DNA from: Chloroflexota bacterium
GTDB lineage: Bacteria; Chloroflexota; Limnocylindria; Limnocylindrales; CSP1-4
Direction: 5' to 3'
Assembly (NCBI GenBank): GCA_021812735.1
Contig: JAKAMV010000190.1
Location: forward strand, 1 to 12,977
DNA length: 12,977 nt
Positions within the stretch are counted from its first letter, which is position 1. Each line of letters opens with the position of its first letter. Below, one piece after another: positions 1-6,913 of the stretch. Under the pieces are notes generated by a model, which did no database searches, had not been told where the DNA came from, and saw only the letters and a list, made by a program, of their open reading frames with translations. The translations under genes and the position numbers were made by a program.

Positions 1-66
1 GTCGACGTCGCCGTCGGTCCCGGCCTTGCGCAGCAGCTCGAGCAGGCCCATCCTCTGGTCGGCCAT
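1..66 (-). CDS. IS256-family (Mutator) transposase, N-terminal 22 codons, runs off window
   Basis: The minus strand encodes MADQRMGLLELLRKAGTDGD and two more residues before leaving the window at base 1. I assign it to an IS256 transposase because its last residues (DGDVD) are where the headless IS256 transposase at 1641-2821 begins: bases 1-17 are the exact reverse complement of 1641-1657. ATG at 66 is preceded by a strong GGAGGGA ribosome site 8 nt upstream. The gene points outward, away from the rest of the locus. The same start with the same upstream 60 bases recurs at 12962. Whether the rest of the gene is intact cannot be seen. Confidence 0.8.
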   Translation of the reverse strand, partial: MADQRMGLLELLRKAGTDGDVD

Positions 67-119
67 CGTGGTGTCCCTCCGTGTCGTCGGTTGCTACTCC
101 AACGACGCGAGGATGACGC

Positions 120-145
120 GGTGGCCGTTCGTCGTGCTGGCCACC
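120..145. repeat. Subterminal hairpin of the IS256 left copy
   Basis: GGTGGCC (120-126) and GGCCACC (139-145) form a perfect 7-bp stem around a 12-nt loop. The element copy at the other window edge has the same stem at 12884-12890/12902-12908 with an 11-nt loop of different sequence. It lies in the leader between the IS end and the transposase gene. A role in the leader RNA or in the transposase-DNA complex is inference. Confidence 0.6.
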
Positions 146-243
146 CCGCGCTGTTACACCAACTCTAGGGACTCGACCGGAACCGGCCGACACGTGCACT
201 GCGCGCGCCGACTGAGGCTCCTACGCGTCCGAGGTGGGAGAAG

Positions 244-270
244 GATGCCCGCCCGGTGCGGCTCATCGTG
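244..270 (+). mobile_element. Possible tiny scrap of an IS1380-type transposase gene
   Basis: Codons 244-270 read DARPVRLIV, against DAKPVRLIV at the 3' break of the IS1380 transposase (about 1614-1640). The differences fall mostly in third codon positions, as expected of diverged coding copies rather than a recent duplication. A stop follows at 277. The match is only nine codons long, so chance is not excluded. Confidence 0.3.
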
Positions 271-366
271 CCAGAATGACCTCCTTCTGACGACGGTGCC
301 GGGGGTCCGCGGCTGGCCATGCCAACGGATCGGCCCGTCCGTGACTCTTTCGGCCCGAGATCGCGA

Positions 367-642
367 TCAGGCCAGGCGGTGCCCGACATCCCGGCCGTCG
401 CGCAGCGCCCGCAGGCTCTCCAGGTAACGTTCCCAGCCGAGCTGACGCGCCCGCACGGTGTCCCAGCTGGCGCACGGCGGAAGCAATAGCACGCGCTCGT
501 CGTCGTAGCGCCGGATGCACGTGTCCCAGGGCTCCGGGTACCGGCCTTCGATCGCAACGCGACCCACCCAGCCCCGGCCGAGCGCCTCCAGCAGCGCTGC
601 CGGCTCCGTTTCACGGCCTGCGTCGTCTATGCCCCGATCCAC
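367..642 (-). CDS. Hypothetical protein, possibly 5'-truncated
   Basis: I do not recognise this 91-residue product. Most codons end in G or C, and the protein has a natural-looking mix with several Trp, Tyr and acidic residues (for example RRYDDERVLLLPP and WDTVRARQLGWERYLESL), unlike the arginine- and serine-rich products of non-coding frames here. The GTG at 642 lacks a convincing ribosome site. The frame stays open upstream to a stop at 679-681, which lies just ahead of the IS1380 transposase. The gene may therefore have lost its head to that insertion. There is no signal peptide, membrane segment or known catalytic motif. It lies between the left IS256 end and the IS1380 remnant. Confidence 0.45.
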   Translation of the reverse strand: MDRGIDDAGRETEPAALLEALGRGWVGRVAIEGRYPEPWDTCIRRYDDERVLLLPPCASWDTVRARQLGWERYLESLRALRDGRDVGHRLA

Positions 643-750
643 CGATCGACGCGGCCTGAGGGCTGCTGAAACGAAGAATCAGGCGCCCGCTGAACAGGGA
701 AGATGGCGTTTGAGCAACCCACCAACCCGCCACAGCGGAGCACCTGACGG

Positions 751-1668
751 ATGCGATCATCGCACAGCCTCGACCGCCTCGACACGGCCTTTGACGACGA
801 TCGCCTGGTGGCCGACGCGGGGCTCCTGCTGCCGGCCACCCTGGCCGGGCATCTTGGCCTCAAGCACCTCGTCGAGTCCCATCTCGATCTCGGGGCGGCA
901 CCCGGACGGGCGCACAGCGGGGACAAGCTCCTGACCCTCGTGCTGTCGGCCCTGGCGGGTGGCGACTCGATCGACGACGCGGATGCCCTGCGCGCCGGCG
1001 GCACGGGACGGGTGCTGGGGTTCACGGTGAAGGCGCCCTCGACCCTGGGCACCTTCCTGCGCAGCTTCCGCTGGGGCCATGTGCGCCAGCTCGACCAGGT
1101 CAGCCGAGTACTGCTGGCGCGAGCCTGGGCCGCCGGTGCGGGTCCCGGCGCCGAGCCCCTCACGATCGATCTCGACTCGACCGTCTGCGAGACCTATGGC
1201 CTCGCGAAGGAGGGTGGGCGGGACTTCGCCTACACCGGCGTGCGCGGCTATCACCCCCTGCTCGCGGTGGCGGCCGGCACGGGCGAGGTGCTGATGGCGC
1301 GCCTGCGGGGTGGCAACGCGAACACCGTGCGGGGGGCCGCCCACTTCCTGCGCGAGACGATCGGGCGGGTGCGATCCGCCGGCGCCTGCGGTCAGCTCAC
1401 CATGCGGGCCGACTCGGGCTTCTACGCCCATGCCGTGGTCGCCGTGTGCCGGCGGTTGGACGTCCGCTTCAGCATCACCGTGCGCCAGCACCGCAGCGTC
1501 CGGCGCCTGATCGAGGCGATCCCGGACGACGCTTGGACGCCCATCCCGTACTGGCTCGAGGGTGGGGCCGACGTGGCCGAGACGACCTACACCCCCTTCG
1601 CCGACCAGCCGGACGCGAAGCCCGTGCGCCTCATCGTGCGCCGACGGCGACGTCGACTTCCTGCGTGA
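751..1668 (+). pseudogene. IS1380-family transposase, 3'-truncated
   Basis: The first 297 or so residues resemble an IS1380-family DDE transposase. The first catalytic aspartate is in LTIDLDSTVCETYG (residues 138-150) and the second in MRADSGFY (about D221). Family members are usually about 430-470 residues, so the C-terminal third with the catalytic glutamate is missing. The coding match ends at RLIVRR near 1640. After that the frame runs through foreign DNA as an arginine tail and stops at 1668. The ATG at 751 has a weak GGAG about 10 nt upstream. The break joins directly to the body of an IS256 transposase in another frame. The left end of the element probably lies around 655-690, but I cannot place its inverted repeat. 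It is not functional as an enzyme. Confidence 0.85.
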
Positions 1669-2821
1669 GGGGGTCCGCGTGCTGGCCCAGGCGGTCATGG
1701 AGGCCGAAGTCACCGAGCTCACCGGCGTCCCGCATGGCGAGCGGGATCCGGAGCACCGCCTGACCCGCCGCAACGGGTACCGCGAGCGGCGCTGGGACAC
1801 GCGGGTGGGCACCGTCGGGCTGGCCATCCCCCGGGTGCGCGACGGCAGCTACTTTCCCTCGCTCCTGGAGCCGCGCCGGCGGGCCGAGCGGGCCCTCCTC
1901 GCCGTGGTCCAGGAGGCGTATCTGGCCGGCGTGTCCACCCGCCGTGTGGAGGACCTCGTGGAGGCCCTGGGCATCGCGTCGCTCTCGAAGAGCGAGGTCA
2001 GCCGCATCTGTGCCGCCCTCGACGCCGAGGTCGAGGCGTTCCGTGGGCGTCCGCTCTCGGATGTGGGGTACCCGTATCTGTGGCTCGACGCGACGTATCT
2101 GAAGGTCCGCGAGCAGGGTCGGGTGGTCAGCATGGCCGCCCTCGTCGCGGTCGGCGTGGCCATGAGCGGCGAGCGCCGCGTGCTCGCCCTGGAGCTCGCC
2201 GCGGGGAACGACGAGGGATCCGCCTGGCCCTCGTTCCTGCGCCGGCTCGGCGAGCGCGGCCTGCACGGGGGGCGCCTCGTCATCAGTGACGACCACGCCG
2301 GGCTCGTCAAGGCGGTGCGCGAACAGCTCCTCGGCGCCGCGTGGCAGCGCTGTCGCGTGCACGCCACGCGCAACGCCCAGGACCTCGTGCCCCGCAGCGC
2401 GCGCAGCATGGTCGCCTCGGCCGTGCGCATGATCTTCGAGCAGCCCGACGAGGCGTCCGCGCGGGCGCAGGCCCGCCACGTCATCGACAGCCTGCGGCCG
2501 CGCTTCCCGGCCGTGGCCGACCTGCTCGCCGACGCCGAGCCCGACCTCCTCGCCCACATGGCGTTCCCCGAGAGCCACCGCCGGCAGATTCGCAGCACGA
2601 ACCCGCTGGAGCGCCTGAACAAGGAGATCAAGCGGCGCACCGGCGTGGTGGGCATCTTCCCCAACCGGGCCGCGGTCATCCGCCTCGTCGGCATGGTGCT
2701 CGCCGAGCAGGACGACGAGTGGCAGGACGGGCGGCGCTACTTCCGCCCCGAGACGATGGCCCTCATCGACGCCGACCCCGAGCGAGAGGAGGTGGGCCCG
2801 GCGCTGCTCATGGCGAGCTGA
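1562..2821 (+). CDS. IS256-family transposase with its head replaced by IS1380 sequence
   Basis: Authentic IS256 (Mutator) sequence begins at about 1641 with DGDVDFLREGVRVLAQ. The reading frame is open back to a GTG at 1562 inside the IS1380 gene in a different frame, giving a 419-residue product whose first 27 or so residues are not transposase. The native head, seen at window positions 1-66, is 22 codons including DGDVD. Catalytic features are intact: first Asp in LWLDATYLK (about 176), second Asp in VISDDHAGL (about 243), CxxH in WQRCRVH (264-267), and Glu in NPLERLNKEIKRR (350). The C-terminus (PALLMAS) and the downstream IRR are present. The element has no IRL of its own and cannot move as a unit. 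If expressed, its protein could in principle act in trans on the copies at the window edges. Confidence 0.85.
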   Translation: MGPTWPRRPTPPSPTSRTRSPCASSCADGDVDFLREGVRVLAQAVMEAEVTELTGVPHGERDPEHRLTRRNGYRERRWDTRVGTVGLAIPRVRDGSYFPSLLEPRRRAERALLAVVQEAYLAGVSTRRVEDLVEALGIASLSKSEVSRICAALDAEVEAFRGRPLSDVGYPYLWLDATYLKVREQGRVVSMAALVAVGVAMSGERRVLALELAAGNDEGSAWPSFLRRLGERGLHGGRLVISDDHAGLVKAVREQLLGAAWQRCRVHATRNAQDLVPRSARSMVASAVRMIFEQPDEASARAQARHVIDSLRPRFPAVADLLADAEPDLLAHMAFPESHRRQIRSTNPLERLNKEIKRRTGVVGIFPNRAAVIRLVGMVLAEQDDEWQDGRRYFRPETMALIDADPEREEVGPALLMAS

Positions 2822-2832
2822 TCAGAGTGGGC

Positions 2833-2874
2833 GCGAGGATGACGCGGTGTGACACCACGAACTGGGACTTGACC
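2833..2874 (+). repeat. IRR and subterminal motif of the interior IS256 element
   Basis: The terminal repeat spans 2848-2874 and begins TGTGACACCA. It matches the IRL at 152-178 at 19 of 27 positions. The 17-bp motif GCGAGGATGACGCGGTG at 2833-2849 directly abuts it. The identical motif occurs at 107-123 in the IRL end, where it is set about 28 bp back from the terminal repeat by a hairpin. It starts 11 bases after the transposase stop codon. Confidence 0.7.
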
Positions 2875-2899
2875 CCCGCGAACGGGGCCGTTGCGAACC

Positions 2900-3147
2900 T
2901 GTTGGGTGCCTTCATTCGGCCGTCATGCCGCACGCTCGTACTCGTGGATCAAGCCGCCCAGCCGATCCTGCCGTTGGACGTGGCGGGGCGACGCTCGAGC
3001 GAGGGGAAGCGGAGTCGGCAGAGCCACGGGCGGACGGAGTCTGCGGCTGCGGTGCGGGCGGTGCGCGTTGTAGTGGGTCACGTACTCGCGTACGACGGCC
3101 TCCAGTTGGCGGCGGTGGGCGATCACGATCCAGTCCAGGCACTCGTG
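2900..3147 (-). pseudogene. C-terminal remnant of an rve-type (integrase core) transposase
   Basis: The minus strand encodes ECLDWIVIAHRRQLEAVVRE, then a segment with HYNAHRPHR, ending LGGLIHEYERAA and a stop at 2923. This is closely similar to the last 75 or so residues of the intact transposase at 7085-8158, which has ECLDWVLIVHHHQLHAVLRE and LGGVMHEYDIAA. A degenerate terminal repeat starting TGTTGGGTGCC lies at 2900, equivalent to the IS end at 7064. Similarity stops at about 3147, upstream of the Cys-Leu-Asp-Trp block, so the catalytic domain is gone. It is a different copy from the 7 kb element, with many substitutions. Confidence 0.8.
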
Positions 3148-3247
3148 CTGGGGGAGCAGGGCGACGCCGAGCAGGAGGAGGTGAAGCAGCTACCAGCCGC
3201 CTGACCAGACCGACGGGACGTTACACCACTTCCTCCGACTTAACTGT
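3148..3247 (+). mobile_element. Tail of a second, different IS256-type element
   Basis: An open frame ending at 3204 reads LGEQGDAEQEEVKQLPAA, which resembles the C-terminal tail of IS256-family transposases. Fifteen bases later (3220-3246) comes a terminal-repeat-like sequence beginning CGTTACACCA. It matches the IRL at 152-178 at about 17 of 27 positions and has the same outward orientation as the IRR at 2848-2874. The rest of the element is replaced by the rve-type scrap. The assignment rests on one short tail plus the terminal repeat. Confidence 0.45.
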
Positions 3248-3467
3248 CCGGCGCACTGCATGAGCGGCCCGCCCTGTGCAGCGTGCCCTCGTGGCGCCTG
3301 CCGTTTCGACCCGCTTGCGGCGCGGCGGCGGTCCGGAGTCTAAATCCGCTCCGCCGGGATCGGGGCAGGCGCCGCACGTCCGGCAGCACCCGCGGCCCGG
3401 CAAGCCCCGCGACGCAGGTAGCCCATGGCGTGGAAAGCAGGTCAGCCACGCGGAGGCGACGCGGCCG

Positions 3468-3489
3468 GATCCGCGGCGCCCTGCGGATC
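3468..3489 (-). terminator. GC-rich hairpin at the stop codon of the radical SAM gene
   Basis: GATCCGC (3468-3474) and GCGGATC (3483-3489) form a perfect 7-bp stem with an 8-nt loop, overlapping the stop codon of the gene that ends at 3488. No T-run follows on the minus strand, so it is not a canonical intrinsic terminator. The remaining 3248-3467 holds no gene I can support. Confidence 0.3.
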
Positions 3490-4921
3490 AGGACGAGCGG
3501 GCCGCGCGACCCGCGAGTGTCCCGGTCTCGGGCCGATAGGCGCGGGGGTCGCCGAAGCGCAGGATCTCGGCGAGCGCGGTCTGCCAGGCCTCGCGATGGA
3601 GCGCGGGGGCGCGCCGGACCAGGTCGCGGGCGGCCAGCGCGAGCCAGGCCAGGGTGATCTTGGGACGCGGATAGGCAGCCCGCCAGAGGCCGGCCAGCTC
3701 GGTGTAGAACTCGGCCGCCGGCAGCGCGGTCGGGACCACCGCATGGACCAGGTCGAAGCGCCCGTAGTCGTCGGTGGTGAGGCGCGCCTCCACGCTCGTG
3801 TAGAGCTCGGTCCCGGGCAGGGGGGTCAGGACGGCGAATAGCGGCAGCTGCAGGTGCAGCTTGCGCACGTACGCGCGCAGGGCCGCGAAGTCGGCAGGCT
3901 GGGCAGCCGGGTCCACGATGAAGGAGGTCACGGGCTCGATCCCGAGGCCGCGCAGGATCGCGAGCGCCTGCTCGTTGTTGGCCACCGAGTTGTGCTTGTT
4001 GACCCCTTCGAGCGCCCCCTGATCGGGTTTCTCGAAGCCGATCACCACGGTGGTGAGCCCGATCTCGCGCCAGGCCGCGAGCAGCTCCGGGTGCCGGACG
4101 ATGGTGTCGCTGCGGGCCTGCAGGTTGTAGTCCTTGCGCAGGCCCCGCTCCCGGATCAGGCGGGCGATCTCAGCCGCCCGGCGGGGGCTGGCCAGGAAGT
4201 TGTCGTCGGTGAAGAGGACGGTCGCCTCGTCGACGGCCGCCACCTCCTCGGCCACCCGGGCTGCGCTCTTGAAACGGACGCGCCCCTCGTAGAAGCGCCA
4301 GACCGAGCAGAAGGTGCAGCGATAGGGGCAGCCACGGGCCGACTCGACCGAGGCGAGCGGCTGGGCGAGGGCGGCATAGTAGTGGGCGCGCCCGGCGCGG
4401 GTCAGGGTGCGGTCCGGCCAGGGCAGCGCGTCGAGGTCGCGCAGCAGGGGCCGTGGCGCGGTGGGCTGCTGGCCGTCCGCCCGGTTGAGGACGAGCCCCG
4501 GGACGCCCCGGGGGTCCTCCCCGGCGGCCAGGCAGTCGGCCAGCTCGCGCAGGGTGGCCTCCCCCTCGCCCACCGCGATGGCGTCGATGGCGGGGTCCGC
4601 CGCGTCGATCGGGCGCAGCGAGACGTGGTGCCCGCCCGCCACCACGAAGGTGCGCGGATCGGCGGCTTTCGCGGCCCGGGCGATGGCGAGGGTGCGGGGC
4701 AGATCGATGGTGAAGCTGGAGCTGATCCCGAGGAGTTCGGGCCGCACGTCGGCCAGCGCCCCCGGCAGCCCCTCGGGATCGAGCCGCTGGTCGAAGAGGG
4801 CCACCTCGTGCGCACCGCGCAGGGCGCCCGCGAGCATCTCGAGGCCGAGCGGCTCGACCCGGGCCAGCTGCTGCAGGCCCAAGCTCCGGTTCTGATCCGG
4901 TTGCACCAGCAGGACGCGCAT
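3488..4921 (-). CDS. B12-binding radical SAM protein, HpnR-like (hopanoid C-3 methylase family)
   Basis: This 477-residue protein has an N-terminal cobalamin-binding Rossmann-type domain (about 1-145, MRVLLVQPDQN to VAGGHHVS and GEGEATLREL) with no DxHxxG motif, so cobalamin would bind without a protein histidine ligand. A radical SAM core follows with ESARGCPYRCTFC, the CxxxCxxC cluster ligands being Cys198, Cys202 and Cys205. The C-terminal blocks LTPLPGTELYTSVEARLTTD, FDLVHAVVPTALP and AEFYTELAGLWR follow the layout I know from HpnR, which methylates hopanoids at C-3. Some other B12-radical SAM methylase is also possible. Start: ATG 4921 has GGAGGAG 5 nt upstream and begins the domain exactly; the frame is open much further upstream, but that part looks non-coding. 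No squalene-hopene cyclase or other hpn gene is visible here. Confidence 0.8.
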   Translation of the reverse strand: MRVLLVQPDQNRSLGLQQLARVEPLGLEMLAGALRGAHEVALFDQRLDPEGLPGALADVRPELLGISSSFTIDLPRTLAIARAAKAADPRTFVVAGGHHVSLRPIDAADPAIDAIAVGEGEATLRELADCLAAGEDPRGVPGLVLNRADGQQPTAPRPLLRDLDALPWPDRTLTRAGRAHYYAALAQPLASVESARGCPYRCTFCSVWRFYEGRVRFKSAARVAEEVAAVDEATVLFTDDNFLASPRRAAEIARLIRERGLRKDYNLQARSDTIVRHPELLAAWREIGLTTVVIGFEKPDQGALEGVNKHNSVANNEQALAILRGLGIEPVTSFIVDPAAQPADFAALRAYVRKLHLQLPLFAVLTPLPGTELYTSVEARLTTDDYGRFDLVHAVVPTALPAAEFYTELAGLWRAAYPRPKITLAWLALAARDLVRRAPALHREAWQTALAEILRFGDPRAYRPETGTLAGRAARSS

Positions 4922-5313
4922 GGCACTCCTCCGCCGTCGCCTCGGGTTGCGCGAGGGGCGGGGACCGACCGGGTGGCGATGCCGGACGGCCCGCCTAGAT
5001 CCTCGAGCGCTCGTCGCTGCCGAGACCGCCGCGCGCCGCAACGGCCCCCCTTGCCTCCATCGTATCCTTGGTCGATCCTCCCGATACCCGACGGCCAGGG
5101 ATGCAGCAGCCTCTAGGGATAGGGACCGCCGGACCCCAGAGCCAGAGCCATCTGGCATGCGCAGGGCTTCTGGCCTGCCCCTGCAGGCGCTCGGTGCTGG
5201 ATTCGGATGTCTGTAGGGGCGGGCAAACCACCGAGCGCGGACCCTCGCCGAGGCTCGCGGTCGTCCGCCCGCGCGTCGCGTCCTTCGGCACGGGTGGGTC
5301 ATGGAGGATCGCC
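4922..5313. other. Intergenic region between divergent genes
   Basis: This stretch separates the radical SAM gene (minus) from the small plus-strand gene at 5314, so promoters for both should lie here. Visible are the two strong ribosome sites (CTCCTCC at 4927-4933 for the minus gene, GGAGG at 5303-5307 for the plus gene). A GATACGAT-like -10 candidate for the minus gene lies near 5060-5070, without a good -35 partner. The long plus-strand frames here have the look of shadows. Confidence 0.4.
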
Positions 5314-5553
5314 ATGCGCGTGCAGCAAGCATCCGACCGGGGCCGTGACCGGCCGCTGGAGGACCGCATCGATCGCCGAGCCCTCGCGCTGTGGCCCGGT
5401 CTCGACCGTCGTGCCCTGGGCCGCTGCCGGCACGAACCGCGTCGCGTCGCCGCGCTGGTCTGCCGCCGGACCCGTCTCGAGTATGAGACGGTCCTGGCCC
5501 TCCTCTCGGTGCCGCTGCTCGCTCCGGTCGAGGCGGCCATGTGGTTTGGCTGA
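5314..5553 (+). CDS. Small basic protein of unknown function
   Basis: The product is 79 residues and I do not recognise it. ATG 5314 is preceded by GGAGG with 6-nt spacing, a strong start signal. The sequence includes RPLEDRIDRRALALWPGLDR, CRHEPRRVAALVCRRTRLEY and ETVLALLS, which read as amphipathic helices rich in Arg. The tail VPLLAPVEAAMWFG is hydrophobic. There are no zinc ligands or membrane helix long enough to be convincing. The frame is open back to 5068, but the upstream part has non-coding composition. It is the only plus-strand gene between two minus-strand enzymes and so has its own promoter. A role with either neighbour is not shown by the sequence. Confidence 0.55.
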   Translation: MRVQQASDRGRDRPLEDRIDRRALALWPGLDRRALGRCRHEPRRVAALVCRRTRLEYETVLALLSVPLLAPVEAAMWFG

Positions 5554-5701
5554 GCCGTCCCACGCTGGGGACGCGTGGCCCCGTGGGTCCGCAACTGGTC
5601 GTTGGGACCGGCACGCATATCGGGTACGGCGCGTCCCGACCGCGTAGGCGCCTGCTCCAGCACCGCCGCAGCGGTCGCCGCGCCCCCGCCGCCGAGCCGT
5701 G

Positions 5702-6913
5702 TCAGCCCAGGGGCGCGGTCGGCCGGGCCTCGGGCGAGCCCCGTGCGGCCGAGAGGAGGGCCCCGTACAGCTCCTCGTACCGCGCGACCGTCAACCCCTG
5801 GTCGTGGGCCGCGGCGGTCGCCCGGCTCGCCTGCGCCATGGCGGCCCGACGCGCCGGGTCGCCCGCGAGCGCGTCCAACCAGCGGGCGAGGTCGTCCGCA
5901 TCGCCGGGACGGAAGAGGGCCCCGTTCCAGCCGGGTCGGACGAGCTCCGGGAGTGCCACCGCGTCGGCGGCGATCACCGGCAGGCCGACGGCCAGCGCCT
6001 GCAGGGTCGCGAGGCTCTGCAGCTCGGCCTCGCTCGGCATCACGAAGAGGTCGGCGGCGTCGAACAGCGCCGGGAGCGCGGCATCCGGGACGTAGCCCAG
6101 AAAGTGCACCCGCGACGCGAGCCCGAGCCGGCGTCGCAGCGTGTGCAGGCGCCCCTCGGCGAGGCCCCGGCCGGCCAACAGCAGGTGCAGGCGCGAATCG
6201 CGGACGCGCGCCATCGCGGTCACCAGGACATCCACCCGCTTCTCCGGATCGAGCCGCCCGAGGTAGAGCGCCAGGCAGGCCTCGGCTGCCAGCCCCTGGG
6301 CTGCCAGGAGCTGCGGGCGGGCGGTCCGGCCGGACGGGCGGAAGCGCGCCAGATCGACCCCGCACGAGATGGGCAGCGCTGCCGGGACGACCTCCTGGCG
6401 CCGCAGCAGGTCGGCCGCCGCCTGGGTGGGGACCGTCACCGCATCCGCGGTCCGGAACGCATCCCGCACGCTGGCCCACAAGAGCGACTCCACGACCGAG
6501 CGGACGGGCGGCGGGAGCGGCGCGTAGGCGGTGAAGTTGCGAGGCAGGAAGTGATTGGTGGCAACGGTCGGGAGGTGCCGTCGTCGGGCCTCGCCCAGCG
6601 CGGAACGACAGAGCGGGAAGTGGTCCTGGACGTGCACCAGCTCCGGGGCGAAGGCCGCGAAGAGCTGACCCAGGCGCGGCCCGGGCCGGACACTGATCGC
6701 AGCCCGCGGCGGGCGGCACGTGAGCGGGATCCCGGCGAGCCGGTAGAGCCGCAGGCGGCCGGAGCGGGAGCGGAGCTCCCGCCAGCCGGGGGCCGGGCAG
6801 ACCACCAGCACCTCGTGGCCGCGCTCGGCGAGCCCCGCGGCGAGCGAGCGGGTGAAGGTGGCCTGGCCGTTGACGAGCGGCGGGTAGTTCTGGCTGACGA
6901 GGGCGATCCGCAC
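5702..6913 (-). CDS. Glycosyltransferase family 4 (GT-B fold)
   Basis: This 403-residue retaining glycosyltransferase probably transfers a sugar from a nucleotide-sugar to a lipid or polysaccharide acceptor at the inner membrane face. The N-terminal domain starts VRIALVSQNYPPLVNGQATF, the usual glycine-containing acceptor loop of GT4 enzymes. The donor domain has LYLGRLDPEKRVDVL (217-230) and the loop MPSEAELQSLATLQALAVG (292-310). In the EX7E motif the first Glu is E297, but the second position is Gln305. It resembles the PimB/MgtA-like subgroup with a PSEAELQS block. Start: GTG 6913 follows a GGAGG ribosome site with 7-nt spacing; the frame is open to 7042, but that extension runs over IS-relic sequence. 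A small hairpin (5662-5675) lies just after the stop. Confidence 0.85.
   Translation of the reverse strand: MRIALVSQNYPPLVNGQATFTRSLAAGLAERGHEVLVVCPAPGWRELRSRSGRLRLYRLAGIPLTCRPPRAAISVRPGPRLGQLFAAFAPELVHVQDHFPLCRSALGEARRRHLPTVATNHFLPRNFTAYAPLPPPVRSVVESLLWASVRDAFRTADAVTVPTQAAADLLRRQEVVPAALPISCGVDLARFRPSGRTARPQLLAAQGLAAEACLALYLGRLDPEKRVDVLVTAMARVRDSRLHLLLAGRGLAEGRLHTLRRRLGLASRVHFLGYVPDAALPALFDAADLFVMPSEAELQSLATLQALAVGLPVIAADAVALPELVRPGWNGALFRPGDADDLARWLDALAGDPARRAAMAQASRATAAAHDQGLTVARYEELYGALLSAARGSPEARPTAPLG

Larger units (their letters stand above)
1..178 (-). mobile_element. IS256-family element, left (IRL) end, reading out of the window
   Basis: Bases 51-178 are an inverted copy of 12851-12977 (all positions match except the loop at 127-138). 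The terminal inverted repeat lies at about 152-178, starting TGTTACACCA and ending GGGACTCGACC on the plus strand. It matches the IRR of the interior element (2848-2874) at 19 of 27 positions. The stretch between it and the transposase start holds a 17-bp subterminal motif (107-123) and a hairpin (120-145). Only this end is in the window, so no target-site duplication can be read. Confidence 0.8.

Noticed and set aside
3326..3356. Hairpin with the loop GTCTAAA, resembling the anticodon arm of a CUA (pyrrolysine-type) tRNA
   Set aside because: The stem and loop look suggestive, but no T-arm, D-arm or acceptor pairing can be built from the flanks, and no pyl gene is present. It is most likely a chance GC-rich hairpin.
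3854..5116. 420-residue plus-strand frame opposite the radical SAM gene
   Set aside because: It is antisense to a clear enzyme and its composition mirrors high GC at third positions of that enzyme.
3488..5614. 708-residue extension of the radical SAM frame
   Set aside because: The extra 230 or so upstream codons have Arg/Pro/Ser-rich non-coding composition, while ATG 4921 has a strong ribosome site and begins the B12 domain exactly.
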